Shown: in pieces, positions 9,212 through 20,821 of the stretch
Numbering within the stretch: the stretch's first letter is position 1
Layout: every line of letters starts with the position of its first letter
DNA from: Oreohelix idahoensis
Taxonomy: Eukaryota; Mollusca; Gastropoda; Stylommatophora; Oreohelicidae
DNA: 64,000 nt
Direction of reading: 5' to 3'
Assembly (NCBI GenBank): GCA_024509875.1
Contig: JAMPIV010012257.1
Span: 124,001 to 188,000 of the forward strand
Translations under genes and position numbers: made by a program
The notes under the pieces: generated by a model
Told to the model about the DNA's origin: nothing
The model's input: the letters and a program-made list of their open reading frames with translations, nothing else
Databases searched by the model: none

Positions 9212-10767
9212 TTTCTGGTGGACCAGTTACGTGGGCTCTTATGATACATTTCTTGTCGCCAATGTGGCCTAGAAACTTACATTTCTGATGGACCAGATCT
9301 GTGGGTTTAAAAAGAACAGAGCGAGCATTTGACATTATTGTTGACATTTATGGATCCAGAAATTTACATTCCTGGTTGGCTGTTACATGTATGATGTCTC
9401 CAGTTTTGTCGAGAAAGTTACAAGAAGGACAAGTACACATTACACTTCTGATCTGTGGGTCTAAGCTACACACGGGACAGCCGTAACACACAGCGCTAAT
9501 TCTACACTTGCAAGTTTTGGCTACAACAGGACAGATATAGGTCATCAACGGTTGACCCAAATAAACAGTACGAGCATTTATATTATAATGCTACATAAAG
9601 CATAACAAGACATGTACTGAAGTTAACTACTAGGCATTTGCTACGTGGACCATAACTGCATAGAAGGCGGGTTCCTATTGTAAACAGTACTGCTGGTTGT
9701 TACACGTTTCATTCAACAACAGACTTTTCTAGGTCAGAGCATTCAAGCTACATTGTTGGAGGTCAAGTGTCTGTAAACAGTACGTGAAAATAGTAAACAT
9801 TCAATGTGCAAGCCCTAATTTGAGAAGGTCATAGTAACTTTGGTTCGTGAATACCACTTTATGTTACAGTGGATTTGACGTTCAGTGCGCGTTTGACATT
9901 TCGTTTCTGTGTTCGCAAGGAATTTATTTTAGTTTCAGCTGTGACTGAACTTGTTCTGCAACACATTGAAATTGATTGCTATATGTTTATGTTACTTCTA
10001 CTGTTTTTGGTGTATTTTTCTGCGGGTTTTTCGGTTGGTGGGTCTTACGGTAAATATGCCACTTGATCGAGGCTTACTGTAAGCGTTCTGTAGGTGCAAA
10101 TTTTCTTAATTTGGAAATTTGCTAGTGACAATTGGTCGCTATTGATGTTAGCTGTGATGTAATTGTACTTAACGTTGTTTTTGTAATATTTTGTCTGTTT
10201 TTCAGTTTTGATTGTCGATTTGTTTTGTTTGTATTCTGTAGGTCTCTCCTTTCTTGTGTATTTCTCTACACATTTTTGGTTAAAACAGTGTTGCCATTTG
10301 TATTGTTTTGTATTTTTGTCTTTGTATTTTTTTTGGTTGTACTACATTACTGTCATGCACAGTCTACATACACATACTTGGTCATGTTTTGATATTATTG
10401 ATAAGGTAGACTCTTCATATAGAGTTTCTTAATAAAATATTATTATATAAGATATTTATACAAGTTCTTTGATAAAAGACTTGTTATCTACAAAGATTGA
10501 GACAAGGTGAAATACATATTCAAGTTCTTTATAAAAAAGACTTGTGCCCATAGTGAGTGGGATATAAGGGAATTTTTTTTCCACAGGTACTCAAGTGATT
10601 TTTTGGGTACATTATAAACAAGAGGAACATACAAAGTCTTTGTCTAAGACTAAGACAGTAAAATAAAGTGAAGTGAGTATACAAGTCTAGCATTTCAGAC
10701 TTGTCTCCCATTAAATTGGATAATTTAATATATTTACTTCTGCAAGTTACTGATCTCAGTAGACAAG
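9212..10767 (+). other. 5' leader of element A
   Basis: This 1556-bp noncoding leader precedes gag. A possible primer-binding site TGGTGGACCAGTTACGTG begins four bases after the LTR (9216-9233), but I cannot match it to a tRNA 3' end. Degenerate repeats of TTACATTTCTGGTGGACC recur near 9277, 9363 and 9436. At 10460-10550 two near-palindromic segments bounded by ACAAGT/CAAGT and ACTTG(T) occur, of which B has only one. Short open frames here are not conserved between A and B. Confidence 0.7.
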
Positions 10768-13700
10768 ATGTCTACATTGGACTACTTTATTACACAAGGG
10801 AGAGCCCTTGATAAGACTGGTCAACAGTTAGAACAATGGACTGTTGCTCAGTATGACAAAGCATTAGCTGCTGAAGAGAGAAGGGCTGCTGCAGAGGAAA
10901 AAAAAACTATGGCTGAAGAGAAGAGATTAGAAAGAGAAGCAGCTGCTGAACAAAAAAGGCTAGACAGAGAAGCTGATATTGCTGCTGAACAAAAGAAATT
11001 GCAGATGCAGGTGGAGGAAAGGAGATTTGAAGCTGAACAAAAGAGATTAGACAAAGAAGCTGCTGCAGAGGAGAGGAAAGCTCAAGCTGCTGCAGAGGAG
11101 AGGAAAGCTCAAGCTGCTGCAGAGGAGAGGAAAGCTCAAGCTGCTGCAGAGGAGAGGAAAGCTCAATGAGGAAGAAAACAGAAGATGGAACTTGATGAAA
11201 AACTCGCAACTTTGGAGTTAGAGAAATTGAAATTGGCGAGTACGGGTGCTCAGCAAACAACTTCGAGTACGACAAAGGAGTTTGTTAGTAGGATTAAATT
11301 GCCTCATTTCAATCCTTTAAAGGATGACGTAGCAGATTATCTAGATAGATTCCAATTTTTGTGCGATACGCATAACATAAAAAAGGAAAAATATGTTGAA
11401 CAACTGATGCCATTTTTTACAGGTGACACAGTGACTACTCTTATGACAATAGACGAACATGAGAGGACTAATTATGATGTTGTCAGGGCAGCATTGCTAA
11501 AAAAATACCAACTAAAACAAGAAGACTATCGTCTTCGTTTTAGGACAATGTTGCCAGAAAATGGAGTAGATTTCTCTGATTTTGTTACAAAGATACGTCG
11601 TACATTTACACGATGGGTTGAGTTGTCTCAGATTGAGAAAACATATGAAGGTCTAATGGACTTATTATTGCGAGATAAGGTTTTGTCATCTGTTAATGAT
11701 TCTTTTCTTGCATTCCTTCATGAGCGTAAGCCTAAAAACTTAAAAGAAATGGAGGAATACTGTTGTCAGTATGCCACAGCACATCCCCATGCTACAGTTA
11801 GCAATTCTAAAGTGAAAGAAGGGTTGCCAGCTGCTTCGGCAACACCATATGGCCCTAATTTCAGAAAAAAATTTCAGGGTGCTCAACAAAATTGGAATAG
11901 GGGAAGTAATCAAAATTACACTCAGAAGCGGAGTAATCCAACACATGATGGTTCTTCGTCTATGCAGTGGAGACAAGATGGTAGTTCTCGTAATTTTAGT
12001 GGTAATAATTTGAGACACTTTCGCAAAGGCTATCCAAATAATAACTATTCAAATTTTCGAGGTAATCATTCTCGACGTCAAGATTATGACGATGGTGAAT
12101 TTAGAAACCGGGATTCAAACCGGAATGATGATTACAATAGACAATATGATCACAATTACAGGGGAAATGATAGTCGAAATAATTACAGGGGAAATGATAG
12201 TCAAAATAATTACAGGGGAAATGATAATCGAGGTAGACCTAGGTTTAACAAGAAAAGACCTTACCAACAGGCAAACTCTGCGCAACAAGAGTTTGATGGA
12301 GCCTGTAATACAGTAAATGATAGTGGTAACTCTAGGGCTATCACTGGTTGTGCTTTCGATTTTGGGAGAGCAACTGAATGCCCCCAATGCTTAACATTGT
12401 TTGACTCATCAACTGTATCTACGCTAAGTTGTGGTCACCCTCTTCCTGCTCTACCTGCTACAGTTGCGCATGATGGGAGAGGATCTCTCATCTTACATAA
12501 AGGTCTAATAAATGATAGGCTAGTCTCAGTACTTTTCGATTCGGGATGTACTACCGTCGGGGTTAAGGAGTCTCTGATAGATCCTTGCTGTGCCACTGGA
12601 AAAACAATCAAATGTGTTACATTTGGTGGTACTATGGAAAGCTATCCTACTGCTATTATTAGGATTGACACTCCTTTCTTCACAGGAGATGTCCATGCAT
12701 GTCTTCTTCCTAATCCTATTGCGGATCTTATAATCGGTCGTATTCATGGGGTTAAGGAATGCACCCCGCAACAAATTTCTAGTTGGGAAGAAAAAAACAT
12801 TCAAACGGTCAATGCAGTGGTGACAAGAGCTCAAGCTCTTAATCCCCCAACTTCATCTGATAATAGTAATGAAGTTGATAGCCAAGACGAGCACTTGGTG
12901 ATTTCCCATGACTCGTTTGTTAAACGTCAAGAAGAGGATCCTTCTTTGAAGAAATACTTCCTTCTTGCAAAGAAAGGGGATCCCAATCAAAATACGAATC
13001 ACAAATCGTATATTACTATGAAGAATGGTATATTGGTACGAATGGTACAACACTCGGACAAGTCTATGCATTCGCAAATTCTTGTGCCTAAGTGTATGAG
13101 AGCCTTAATTCTTCGGCATGCACACGATTCTCAGTGTGCTGGACACATGGGTTTTTCCAGAACTAAAACTAGAGTCCTTGCGTCATTCTTTTGGCCATTC
13201 GTGAATAAAGACATCCGAATTTATTGCCGATCTTGCAAAATTTGTCAAGAGGTCAAGTCTAGGGGTCCGAGACATGCTGCTCCTATTCAGGCTGCAGATA
13301 TTCCGATTCGGCCGTTTCAGAAAATGGCTATAGACATCATTGGTCCGTTCAAAATTAAGTCAGCCAGAGGACACCAATTTATCCTCACTTGCGTGGACAT
13401 GTGCACGCGTTGGCCAGAGGCTATTCCTCTGAAGAGCATATCAACTGTCGATATCGCTGATGCTCTTTGGCTCGTATTTTCTCGTCTGGGATTCCCCGGA
13501 GAAATACTGTCGGATCACGGCACTCAGTTAATTTCGGACGTTATGTCTCAGGTAATGGCTACGCTAGACATTAAAAGGTCTCTCAGTAGTATTTATCATC
13601 CAATGTCCAATGGATTGGTAGAACGTCTTAACAGGACACTAAAGAACTTACTTGGCAAGATAACGGAGGATCATCCTGAAGATTGGGACAGGGTTTTACC

Positions 13701-15717
13701 TGCAGTCCTCTTTGCCTATAGAGAGGTTCCCAACGAGCATACAGGGTTTTCTCCTTTCGAACTTGTCTTTGGCGCGCAACCGCGCGGGCCAATGTCCTTG
13801 TTACACGATTTGATAACTTCCGATAATATTGACGATGATACACAATCGTCATATGAATATGTTATAGCTCTTAGAGAAAAGATTATCGAATCGTGCAGGT
13901 TAGCAACTTCATCTTCCGAATTTGCGAAAGAAAAAGCTAGGCGATTTGCTAATAAGAAAAGACGCCTACGTCAACTTTGTCCTGGAGACAAAGCATATGT
14001 CTTACTGCCCTCAAGAGAGAATAGACTTCTCATTTCTTGGAAGGGTCCATACACTATAGTCTCGAAAATTTCTGATGTCGACTATATTGTCGATGTGGAT
14101 GGAAGGCATAAAACCTTCCATATAAATATGCTAACAGAGTTTATTGAACGTCCAGACTATTTACAGCCTATTTTCCAGGCGACGGACGACTCTCCAGTTC
14201 AACATGGTCACATCTCATCCCTGTCCGTTATACAGGATGAGGAAACTATTTTTTCTGACGTGAACTTACCTCTTCCTGCGATTCCACTTACTTCAACGGA
14301 ATCGTGGAGAGACGTTACAGTCTCTTCCAACTTGTCTTTTGAGGAACAGCGTCAAGTATCCTCTACGTTACAATCATATCAGGATGTCCTTACCGACATT
14401 CCTGGACACACAGATGTCATAGAACATGACATCATACTTACTGATCGTAATCCGATCAGAGTAAGACCATACCCAATACCTATTCATTTTCAAGCACAAG
14501 TCGAGAAAGAATTGGATGAAATGATTCAACTACAAATAATTGAACCATCCACTTCAGCTTATTCTTCGTCGATAGTTATTGTTCGAAAGAAAGACAATAA
14601 CATACGTCTTTGCGTTGATTATCGCAAATTAAATCAAGTTACGAAGTTCGATGCTGAACCTATGCCGTTATTAGATGATCTACTTATTAGACTTTCTAAA
14701 GCTAAATTCTTTACTAAACTAGACTTGTCGAAAGGTTATTGGCAAGTCCCACTGACGGAACACGCCAAACCTCTCACTGCTTTTTCGACACCTAGGGGTC
14801 TGTTTCAATGGAATTTTATGCCTTTCGGGCTTATGAACGCCCCAGCGACTTTCGTGCGCATGATGCGACGAATTCTATCAGATCGTGCAGATGTCATTGC
14901 ATATTTAGACGACATCTGTCTTTTCAGCGATACTTGGGAAGAACACTATGTGGGTCTAAAGGAATTGCTATCTACTCTACGTGAGCATAGTTTGACTGCT
15001 AAACCCTCTAAAGCTTTTGTTGGGTTTAGTGAAATTTCCTTCCTAGGTCATCGAGTTGGTCATGGTCTGTTGAAGACAGAGGACCAAAACATTTCAAAGA
15101 TATTAAATATCTCGGTTCCGAAGACAAAAAAGCAAGTGCGTAGTCTCTTGGGATTGATACAATTCTATGGAAGATTCATTGAGAATCTGTCCTCCATTAT
15201 GGCACCACTTTCAACGTTATTGAAAAAAGGTTCTCCTAATATGGTGCGTTGGTCCCAAGAATGCCAATCTTCATTGGATCAGGTTAAGAATTTGTTCTCA
15301 TCTCATCCTATCTTAAGACTACCGACGATTGATAAGACTTTTGTCCTTCGTAGTGATGCCTCTTCCACTGGCATTGGAGCGGCACTAATGCAGGAATATT
15401 CAGGAACTCTGCATCCTGTAATGTATATTTCTAGGAAGCTGAATGCGGCAGAAAGGAATTACTCGGTTTTGGACCGTGAATTGTTGGCTATGGTTTGGTC
15501 CATTCTTAAGCTACAAAGGTTCCTTCTGGGCGCGCATTTCTTTATGGAAACCGACCAAAAAGCTCTTACGGCTATGCAAAGTAAGGATTTGAAGAGCTCG
15601 AGATCTACTCGTTATGCTATTGCTCTTCAGCCTTTCCATTTCACGGTGCGAGCTATCCGTGGTTCGGATAATGTGATGGCGGACATATTGTCTAGATGCC
15701 CACATGATTCCAGTTAA
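10768..15717 (+). pseudogene. gag-pol: gag-pol polyprotein of element A, one in-frame stop
   Basis: ATG at 10768 opens a coiled-coil, Ala/Glu/Lys-rich gag N-terminus ending at a TGA (11167-11169). The same frame continues from 11170 to a stop at 15715-15717. Counting from the Met at 11185: capsid-like region (about 30-230), Asn/Arg/Gly-rich basic tail with three RGNDS-type repeats (about 315-355), CX2C...CXH motif (399-418), protease DSG at 452-454, integrase HHCC (H645, H654, C684, C687) and D717, D777, E813 (35 residues between the last two), a GPY/F module, reverse transcriptase with YLDD (1240-1243), RNase H from D1391. Near the stop, a one-base gain and a one-base loss relative to B cancel out, so the TGA is the only break. 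Otherwise it is nearly identical to B. Confidence 0.9.
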
Positions 15718-16149
15718 ATCTTGTGTCCTAGTTTTTCCTGATATATTTTCAGACTTAGGTCTGTCCTTAATATCATAATATGTTGTAATACAAATGTATT
15801 TGGATGATGTTTAGATAATTTAACAAATTTCATTTTGTCCATCCATCAGTGATATGTTGCTAAAATAGCATTGACATTTGTATATTGCTATGATTATATT
15901 ATTTAGTAATGTTTGATATATGATTGGTATTGCCAGCAACTTAGGTTTCTTGAATGGTATCCCTTAGTTTGTTTGGCTTAAAGGAAATATTTTCTCCTAT
16001 GTTGGGAGATGATTTGTACCCTCTTCTATTGTACCTGATATTAGGTTCATTGTTTGCATGAGCACAGAAGTGATACTGGTGCTATCTTGCTCATGAACAT
16101 ATTAAAAAAAAAAAATTGCATTTTTTTTTTTACAGGGGGGTGGTAGTAA
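15718..16149 (+). other. 3' noncoding region and polypurine tract of element A
   Basis: 432 bp between the pol stop and the 3' LTR. It ends with an A-run, TTGCA and a T-run (about 16103-16131) that could fold into a perfect A/T hairpin. The polypurine tract AGGGGGGTGGTAGTAA (16134-16149) abuts the LTR and would prime plus-strand synthesis. Confidence 0.85.
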
Positions 16150-17455
16150 TGTTGCTGTCATTTTCGACGGAGTCATCTGTCAAGTTATTTGCTTATGTTT
16201 GTATCATAAGTATAATTGTGTCTTTACCTGCGATGTCAGGTTGATTAGGGGTTGTCTTCCCTTGTTTATTCATTCATTGTGTTTGACCTTTAGGGTCAGA
16301 GGTTGACAGTTCGGCGTAGGCCTATGGGAAGGTTTTTTAAGCGGGAGTGAGATATACTTCCGGGAAGCCGGGAGGTCCTGTTTTTCTGAAGGGACCAAGA
16401 GTCCATTGTTTTTCGGGGAGAATCTTCGAAGTAACTGCTATGGCAGTTTTCCCCAGTGAATCTCTGTGCGTCGGGATGACGACAGAATTCCTTGTGTAGT
16501 TCTGAGGATTCATTTTCCAGGTAATACCGACCTTTATGCATTATTACGCTTTTCGGTGGCAGAACATGTAAAGGATTACCTAGGGTGAACAGCAGCTCAC
16601 TGATCCGCCATTTCAGAACTTATATATTTGTGCTCGAGGTAGCCATCCAAGACTGTTAGTCTTATATTGTCCAGAAATCCAGTGACGAAGATATATTGTG
16701 GGAGCCGCAGATTGGCGGAACTTCTATCTACAATAAGTATTACTGCAGGGTTGATGATAACCTATTTAACAGAAGTACACGGCCGACGTCAGAACGAGGC
16801 CTGTGCTTTCGGCTATTATACTACAGCCTGATATGTGCAATTGGCGGGGAGTGCCAAGTTGCACCTGTGTGTCAAAGTAACTAAGGCATCTGACGCGTTT
16901 AGTCAGAGACGCCAAGGGCGACGCTACGAACTGTCATTATTGAAGAACTTTGCTATTGACCATGCACGTCTATTCTGATGTTTACCTTTATACTGCCTGA
17001 TATGTGCAATTGTCAGAGTGCCTTGTTGCACCTTGTGTCCTGTAACTATGTATCTGACGTTTAGTCAGAGACGCCAAGGGCGACGCTACGAACTGTCATT
17101 ATTGAAGAACTTTGCTATTGACCATACACGTCTATTCTGATGTTTACCTTTTTGAATGCCAAATGTATACCTATCGATGTCAGGTCAGCATGACCTTGTT
17201 ACACTGACTGTTCCTGTTGATACTATGTGTGTTCCCGTCAATAAATGTCTTGAAACATGCCTGCAGTGTCAAAGCATCCTTGATTACTGCATTTGAGAGT
17301 ATGGGTTGCAGGATCTACATCTATACGAGCCTAAACACATTCGCGTCTTCATTCGCACCCACACTCAATTCATCATACGCTCGCACTACACATCTAACAA
17401 CATGTATACTGTCTTGGGCCAGTGATCACCTCAACAAGAAAAAAAGACAGTTACA
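16150..17455 (+). repeat. 3' LTR of element A (1306 bp)
   Basis: Same ends as the 5' LTR; AATAAA at 17240-17245. It also carries an extra tandem copy relative to B, but a different one. It begins ATACTGCCTGATATGTGCAA at about 16991 and is visibly more diverged from the parent block than the duplication in the 5' LTR. Confidence 0.95.
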
Positions 17456-17501
17456 GTTATGGAGCCACCTCAAATCAGTTGTTTATGGCAGCCAATTCTA
17501 A
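17456..17501 (+). pseudogene. Transposase remnant of the mariner-type element, downstream piece
   Basis: After the duplicated GTTAT the transposase frame resumes as LWSHLKSVVYGS, which follows the SPLDHV block at 7901 without a shift. The LW-x-LKS-x-VY pattern is the normal sequel to the third catalytic block in these transposases. This proves that element A landed within the transposase reading frame. Confidence 0.8.
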
Positions 17502-17561
17502 CATTTAATTTAATTTGTATAACTAATTGCCAATGGGTCTTGACTTTTGACCCACCCTGTA

Positions 17562-18227
17562 TAACAATGCATCCATGAGACTTGAGTCAGATTGCTGTGT
17601 GAAGAAAGGATTTTTACTCTATCTACTTAGTTTTACTTTGTCGTTCCACTGTTGCCGTGAAGGTGGTGGGGATCTGAAATTTGCGGTCTTGAGTCACGTG
17701 TGTCGCTTTGGCTGCTGTGAGTCCATGTTATTGTAGGATTTATATGATGATGTCTCCCTATTTGCTTCTTGGTCTTCCCAGTGCCCTGAAACCAGATATT
17801 TTACTGTTGTAGGCGCGTAGTAGTGATTCACCCGGCTCCATTCTATTGAGATTGCCAAAACACTATTTTCTGTCTCACTATATATAGTTGGTGCAGGATG
17901 TAGTTCTCTTCCATATGTCTGATATCTGTCGCAGGTAGGAATACATTGTGAATAGATTATGTCTCAGTTCAGACAGACTGAATGCAAAGATGTGAAAATA
18001 GATGAGAATAGAGTCACTAATGAAATTTTGAGAAAAGATATGACTTCTGAAGCGTGGTTGGGCCACGTCTTCAGCCTACTGCGACTTACTTTACTAAGAC
18101 AATCTGCTTCTCTCCCTCCTATGCACCTAAATAACTTCAAGGCAGTAAGGGACAACGTTACGACGTTCAGTGACAGTATAAAAAGAAGAGATCCTGACCA
18201 CAGGATAGGATTTTATGTATATTAAAC
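17562..18227. other. Unassigned stretch
   Basis: Host or unknown repeat DNA to the right of the mariner-type copy. Two short overlapping frames at 17959-18225 show no recognisable domain. Confidence 0.5.

Positions 18228-18265
<38 letters not shown>
18228..18265 (+). repeat. CA microsatellite
   Basis: About 18 uninterrupted CA dinucleotides. Confidence 0.99.
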
Positions 18266-18268
<3 letters not shown>

Positions 18269-19329
18269 CGACACCACAGCATGCACACAAAAAACCCAAC
18301 CCGTATGCATTCACAAAGTTTGAAGGCTACGGGGATACGTTAAAATCACCAAAACAAAATTATGGCCAACTCCCACTGTATCACTCCACTAAGCTCAAAC
18401 ACATACACGCCAACCTCGCCTCGCTATCTCCTTCATGCATACTCTTCCTGGCACGCTTAAAATGTCCACATAAAGAGGTTAGGCCCCCAGCTATCAAACA
18501 ATGACAGCGGCCGATCCTTTTAGGGCACTAAAGCTTGTCAGGATCTCTCCTCCCCTGCTAGGAAAAATCACTCTGTTCCACCTAAGGTTTTATATCCTCG
18601 GAATATGGAGTTAAGCTCCCACTGGAAACAGATAAATAAATCCCAAGAATATCACTTTATATAGCGGATGGCCACCACTAAATCAGCGACCTACCCTGTA
18701 ACCCTGGCTGGAGCGACTTTCTCTCAATGATTAAAATAGATACTCCAAGAGCGAATCAGTGAATTTCAGCTAGGAAATCAGGTTATCCAGGAACAACGCG
18801 AGGCCTATGCACCTCTGATAAAGATAATGACGAGTGGAAAAATCGCTGGCTTCTACTGGGTGTTAGCGTCAAAATACTCCACGATGACGAAACGTAAGTG
18901 GGTAGGTCACGGTTGCCCTAAGAGTGTAAGGCAATGGCATCAGCCGAAGGCGCTGGTGATTTGTAATGCGCCGAGGGTAGATAATCCACGAATGACCGGC
19001 TAGTGGCTAGTAAATGAAGACTGCAGTACTAATAAACCTCAAAGGGCACTTTATTTTACATGCCACGAATAATTCTGGAGGGTTGCGTCGTGCCCGACAC
19101 AAGAACACAGTACCGTTTGACCAGAGCTGAAACAAACAGACAGTCAAAAAAAGTTTATAACATAATATAGTCATTACTAGCGCGTACTACCAAATTACAC
19201 AGTACATTCTCTCACTTCATCACAATAACAAACATATCCCCCGCGCTCTCCCCTTTCTCCTCTGATACAACACAAGTCGACACCACACACCTTTCCTTCC
19301 CCTCGGCTTTGCTGGGCCTAAAAATCCTA
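18266..19329. other. Unassigned stretch
   Basis: No gene or repeat that I can name. Confidence 0.5.
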
Positions 19330-19505
19330 CAGGCCGGGAGGATAGTGTGATTCGCTTGTATGGCTAGGCGGTGTTGTCGTACGGAAGGTACGGGGTTCGA
19401 ACCCTGGGTAAGCCACTCGCGTCTGTTGTTTTTCTGTTGTCTGGTGTTCTACTTCTTTATTTCTTACGAGCGCCTGAAAACATACTTTTATGTTTGTCTA
19501 ATATT
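19330..19505 (+). repeat. tRNA-derived SINE, family II, copy 2
   Basis: An A-box-like TGGCTAGGCGG (19361-19371) and a B box GGGGTTCGAACCC (about 19392-19404) are followed by TCTGTTGTTTTTCTGTTGTC and a body shared with the minus-strand copy at 480-645. The head is tRNA-like, but the shared body makes it a SINE. Confidence 0.65.
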
Positions 19506-20820
19506 AATTAATCGTTCAAAACATGAACAGATAAAAGCGCCCACACCAGCATAGGTAATAAGGACTGTACTGGAAGTTCTAAAATTAATGTGGCGATGGC
19601 ATACACTCATAACAGCGAGTAGTAAAAACTCTATACAGAGTTAATTATACATCTATTAAAAATGGAAAAGACAACACCAAATAAAATATATCAGCTCCCT
19701 CTTCTGTCTTTAAAAATATATACATATCTGCCATATAGATCTTTAGTCTTGCCGAACTTCTTAACAAAGTTAAACTCGATAGCTAGAGAAATGAAATTAT
19801 AACTCCCAGGTTACATCCAACAATTACTTTACATTAAGCCTTATATATTAAAAGAAATAAGGTAATAAAGTCACCTGACTCTATATTATTAATCTACCAA
19901 GGAAAATCCCCCGAGAAAAATTGACTAAGTAAATGTGCTTACAAAATTAAGGAATTCCGGTTTACGCTCTCTAACAGTTGTTAGCTTTCAACTCAACAAC
20001 GCGTCACTAGACAACAAAATCCTCGAATAGACAACTGGTCTAGAGTGTTAGAAACATGTACTTAAATACTAAGAAGAATGCCAGGTGTTCGAAGAACGCT
20101 TCCCGCACGTGTGCGGATGAAACGAAGAATCCACGTAAGACAGACGTAAGAGTATCTACGGTCTCCCGTTCTATGCTCGCCCTGTGCTCGGGATGAAGGA
20201 TTGAAAGCGGCTTGAAATGAAAGACCGAGAAATTATCTGAGTGACCGGGGAACTCCGTGTCTCAAACGACACATAAACTAGCCGCTTGCTAAATAGAGAC
20301 CCCTTTGGCCAAAAATGCTGCTGAAAACTTAGAGGAGCAAAGAGTTCCCTTTTTCTCCCATCATCAAAGTGACCAGGGAACTTGAGTTTCCCTGAATGCC
20401 GACATAAAAGATCTTCTGACATCAAGCCTCCTCGCACGTGCAAAAAGGTGTGCCTAAACTGGGCTCTAGCAAGATGGACAGAATCGGAGAGAGGACAAGA
20501 GCTGTTAAAATCAAAAAATGATAGAATAAGTGGGCGGTAACATGAAATAGGAAAGAAAACACAGGCCAACTCAGACAAGCGCAGACAATTCTAACCATCT
20601 GTGACAATATCATCTTTTCTCATCCTGTCTCTCCTTGTAACATTAATGGCTTTTGAATGACTCATGGCATACAATAAAGTATTAGCATCACGATATTATA
20701 TTTTACTATCTTTATTTTGCATTGACATTGCTCTAGTCATCTACCTTAGACAAACGTGCAGTGTAAATATAACACAAGTTTTGGAAGAGTCTGTGATTTT
20801 ATATAGCATGTTTTAGATCA
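19506..20820. other. Unassigned stretch
   Basis: AT-rich DNA. The minus-strand frame at 20171-20578 (135 codons) shows no recognisable domain. GTTCCCTTTTTCTCCCATCA and the nearby GACCAGGGAACTTGAG can partly pair, but I attach no function to this. Confidence 0.45.
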
Positions 20821-20821
20821 A

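Larger units (their letters stand above)
7902..17455 (+). mobile_element. LTR retrotransposon A (Ty3/gypsy type, Gmr1-like domain order)
   Basis: Complete 9554-bp element with LTRs at 7902-9211 and 16150-17455, TG...CA ends, and a perfect 5-bp duplication GTTAT (7897-7901, 17456-17460). The interior has a long leader, a gag-pol frame with a single stop, and a polypurine tract. It is the same family as B (53020-62156), with nearly identical pol. Domain order is gag, protease, integrase, reverse transcriptase, RNase H. The in-frame TGA in gag makes this copy probably non-autonomous. Confidence 0.95.
7599..17559 (+). mobile_element. Decayed mariner-type (IS630/Tc1/mariner) transposon, split by LTR element A
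   Basis: The left end CAGGGTGGGTCAAACGTCAA and the complement of the right end, CAGGGTGGGTCAAAAGTCAA, form terminal inverted repeats bounded by TA on both sides (7597-7598, 17560-17561), as expected for this superfamily. After removing element A and one copy of its GTTAT duplication the transposon is only about 402 bp. It is an internally deleted derivative that keeps part of the transposase C-terminal half. It was already defective before or while element A inserted. Confidence 0.85.

Noticed and set aside
9348..9560. Cysteine-rich antisense frame in the leader of A (and 54302-54514 in B)
   Set aside because: About ten Cys in 70 residues look like a zinc protein. However, they arise from repeated ACA/GCA-rich leader sequence on the opposite strand, without a promoter or a family match.
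10132..10392. Hydrophobic 86-codon frame upstream of gag
   Set aside because: A T-run length change shifts the frame between A and B, so the product is not conserved.
11167..11169. Programmed readthrough of the TGA in gag of element A
   Set aside because: The sister copy B has no stop there, and A shows a one-base gain and one-base loss around it, so a mutation is simpler.
20171..20578. 135-codon minus-strand frame as a host gene
   Set aside because: No recognisable motif and no splice or promoter evidence; open frames of this length occur by chance in a window of this size.
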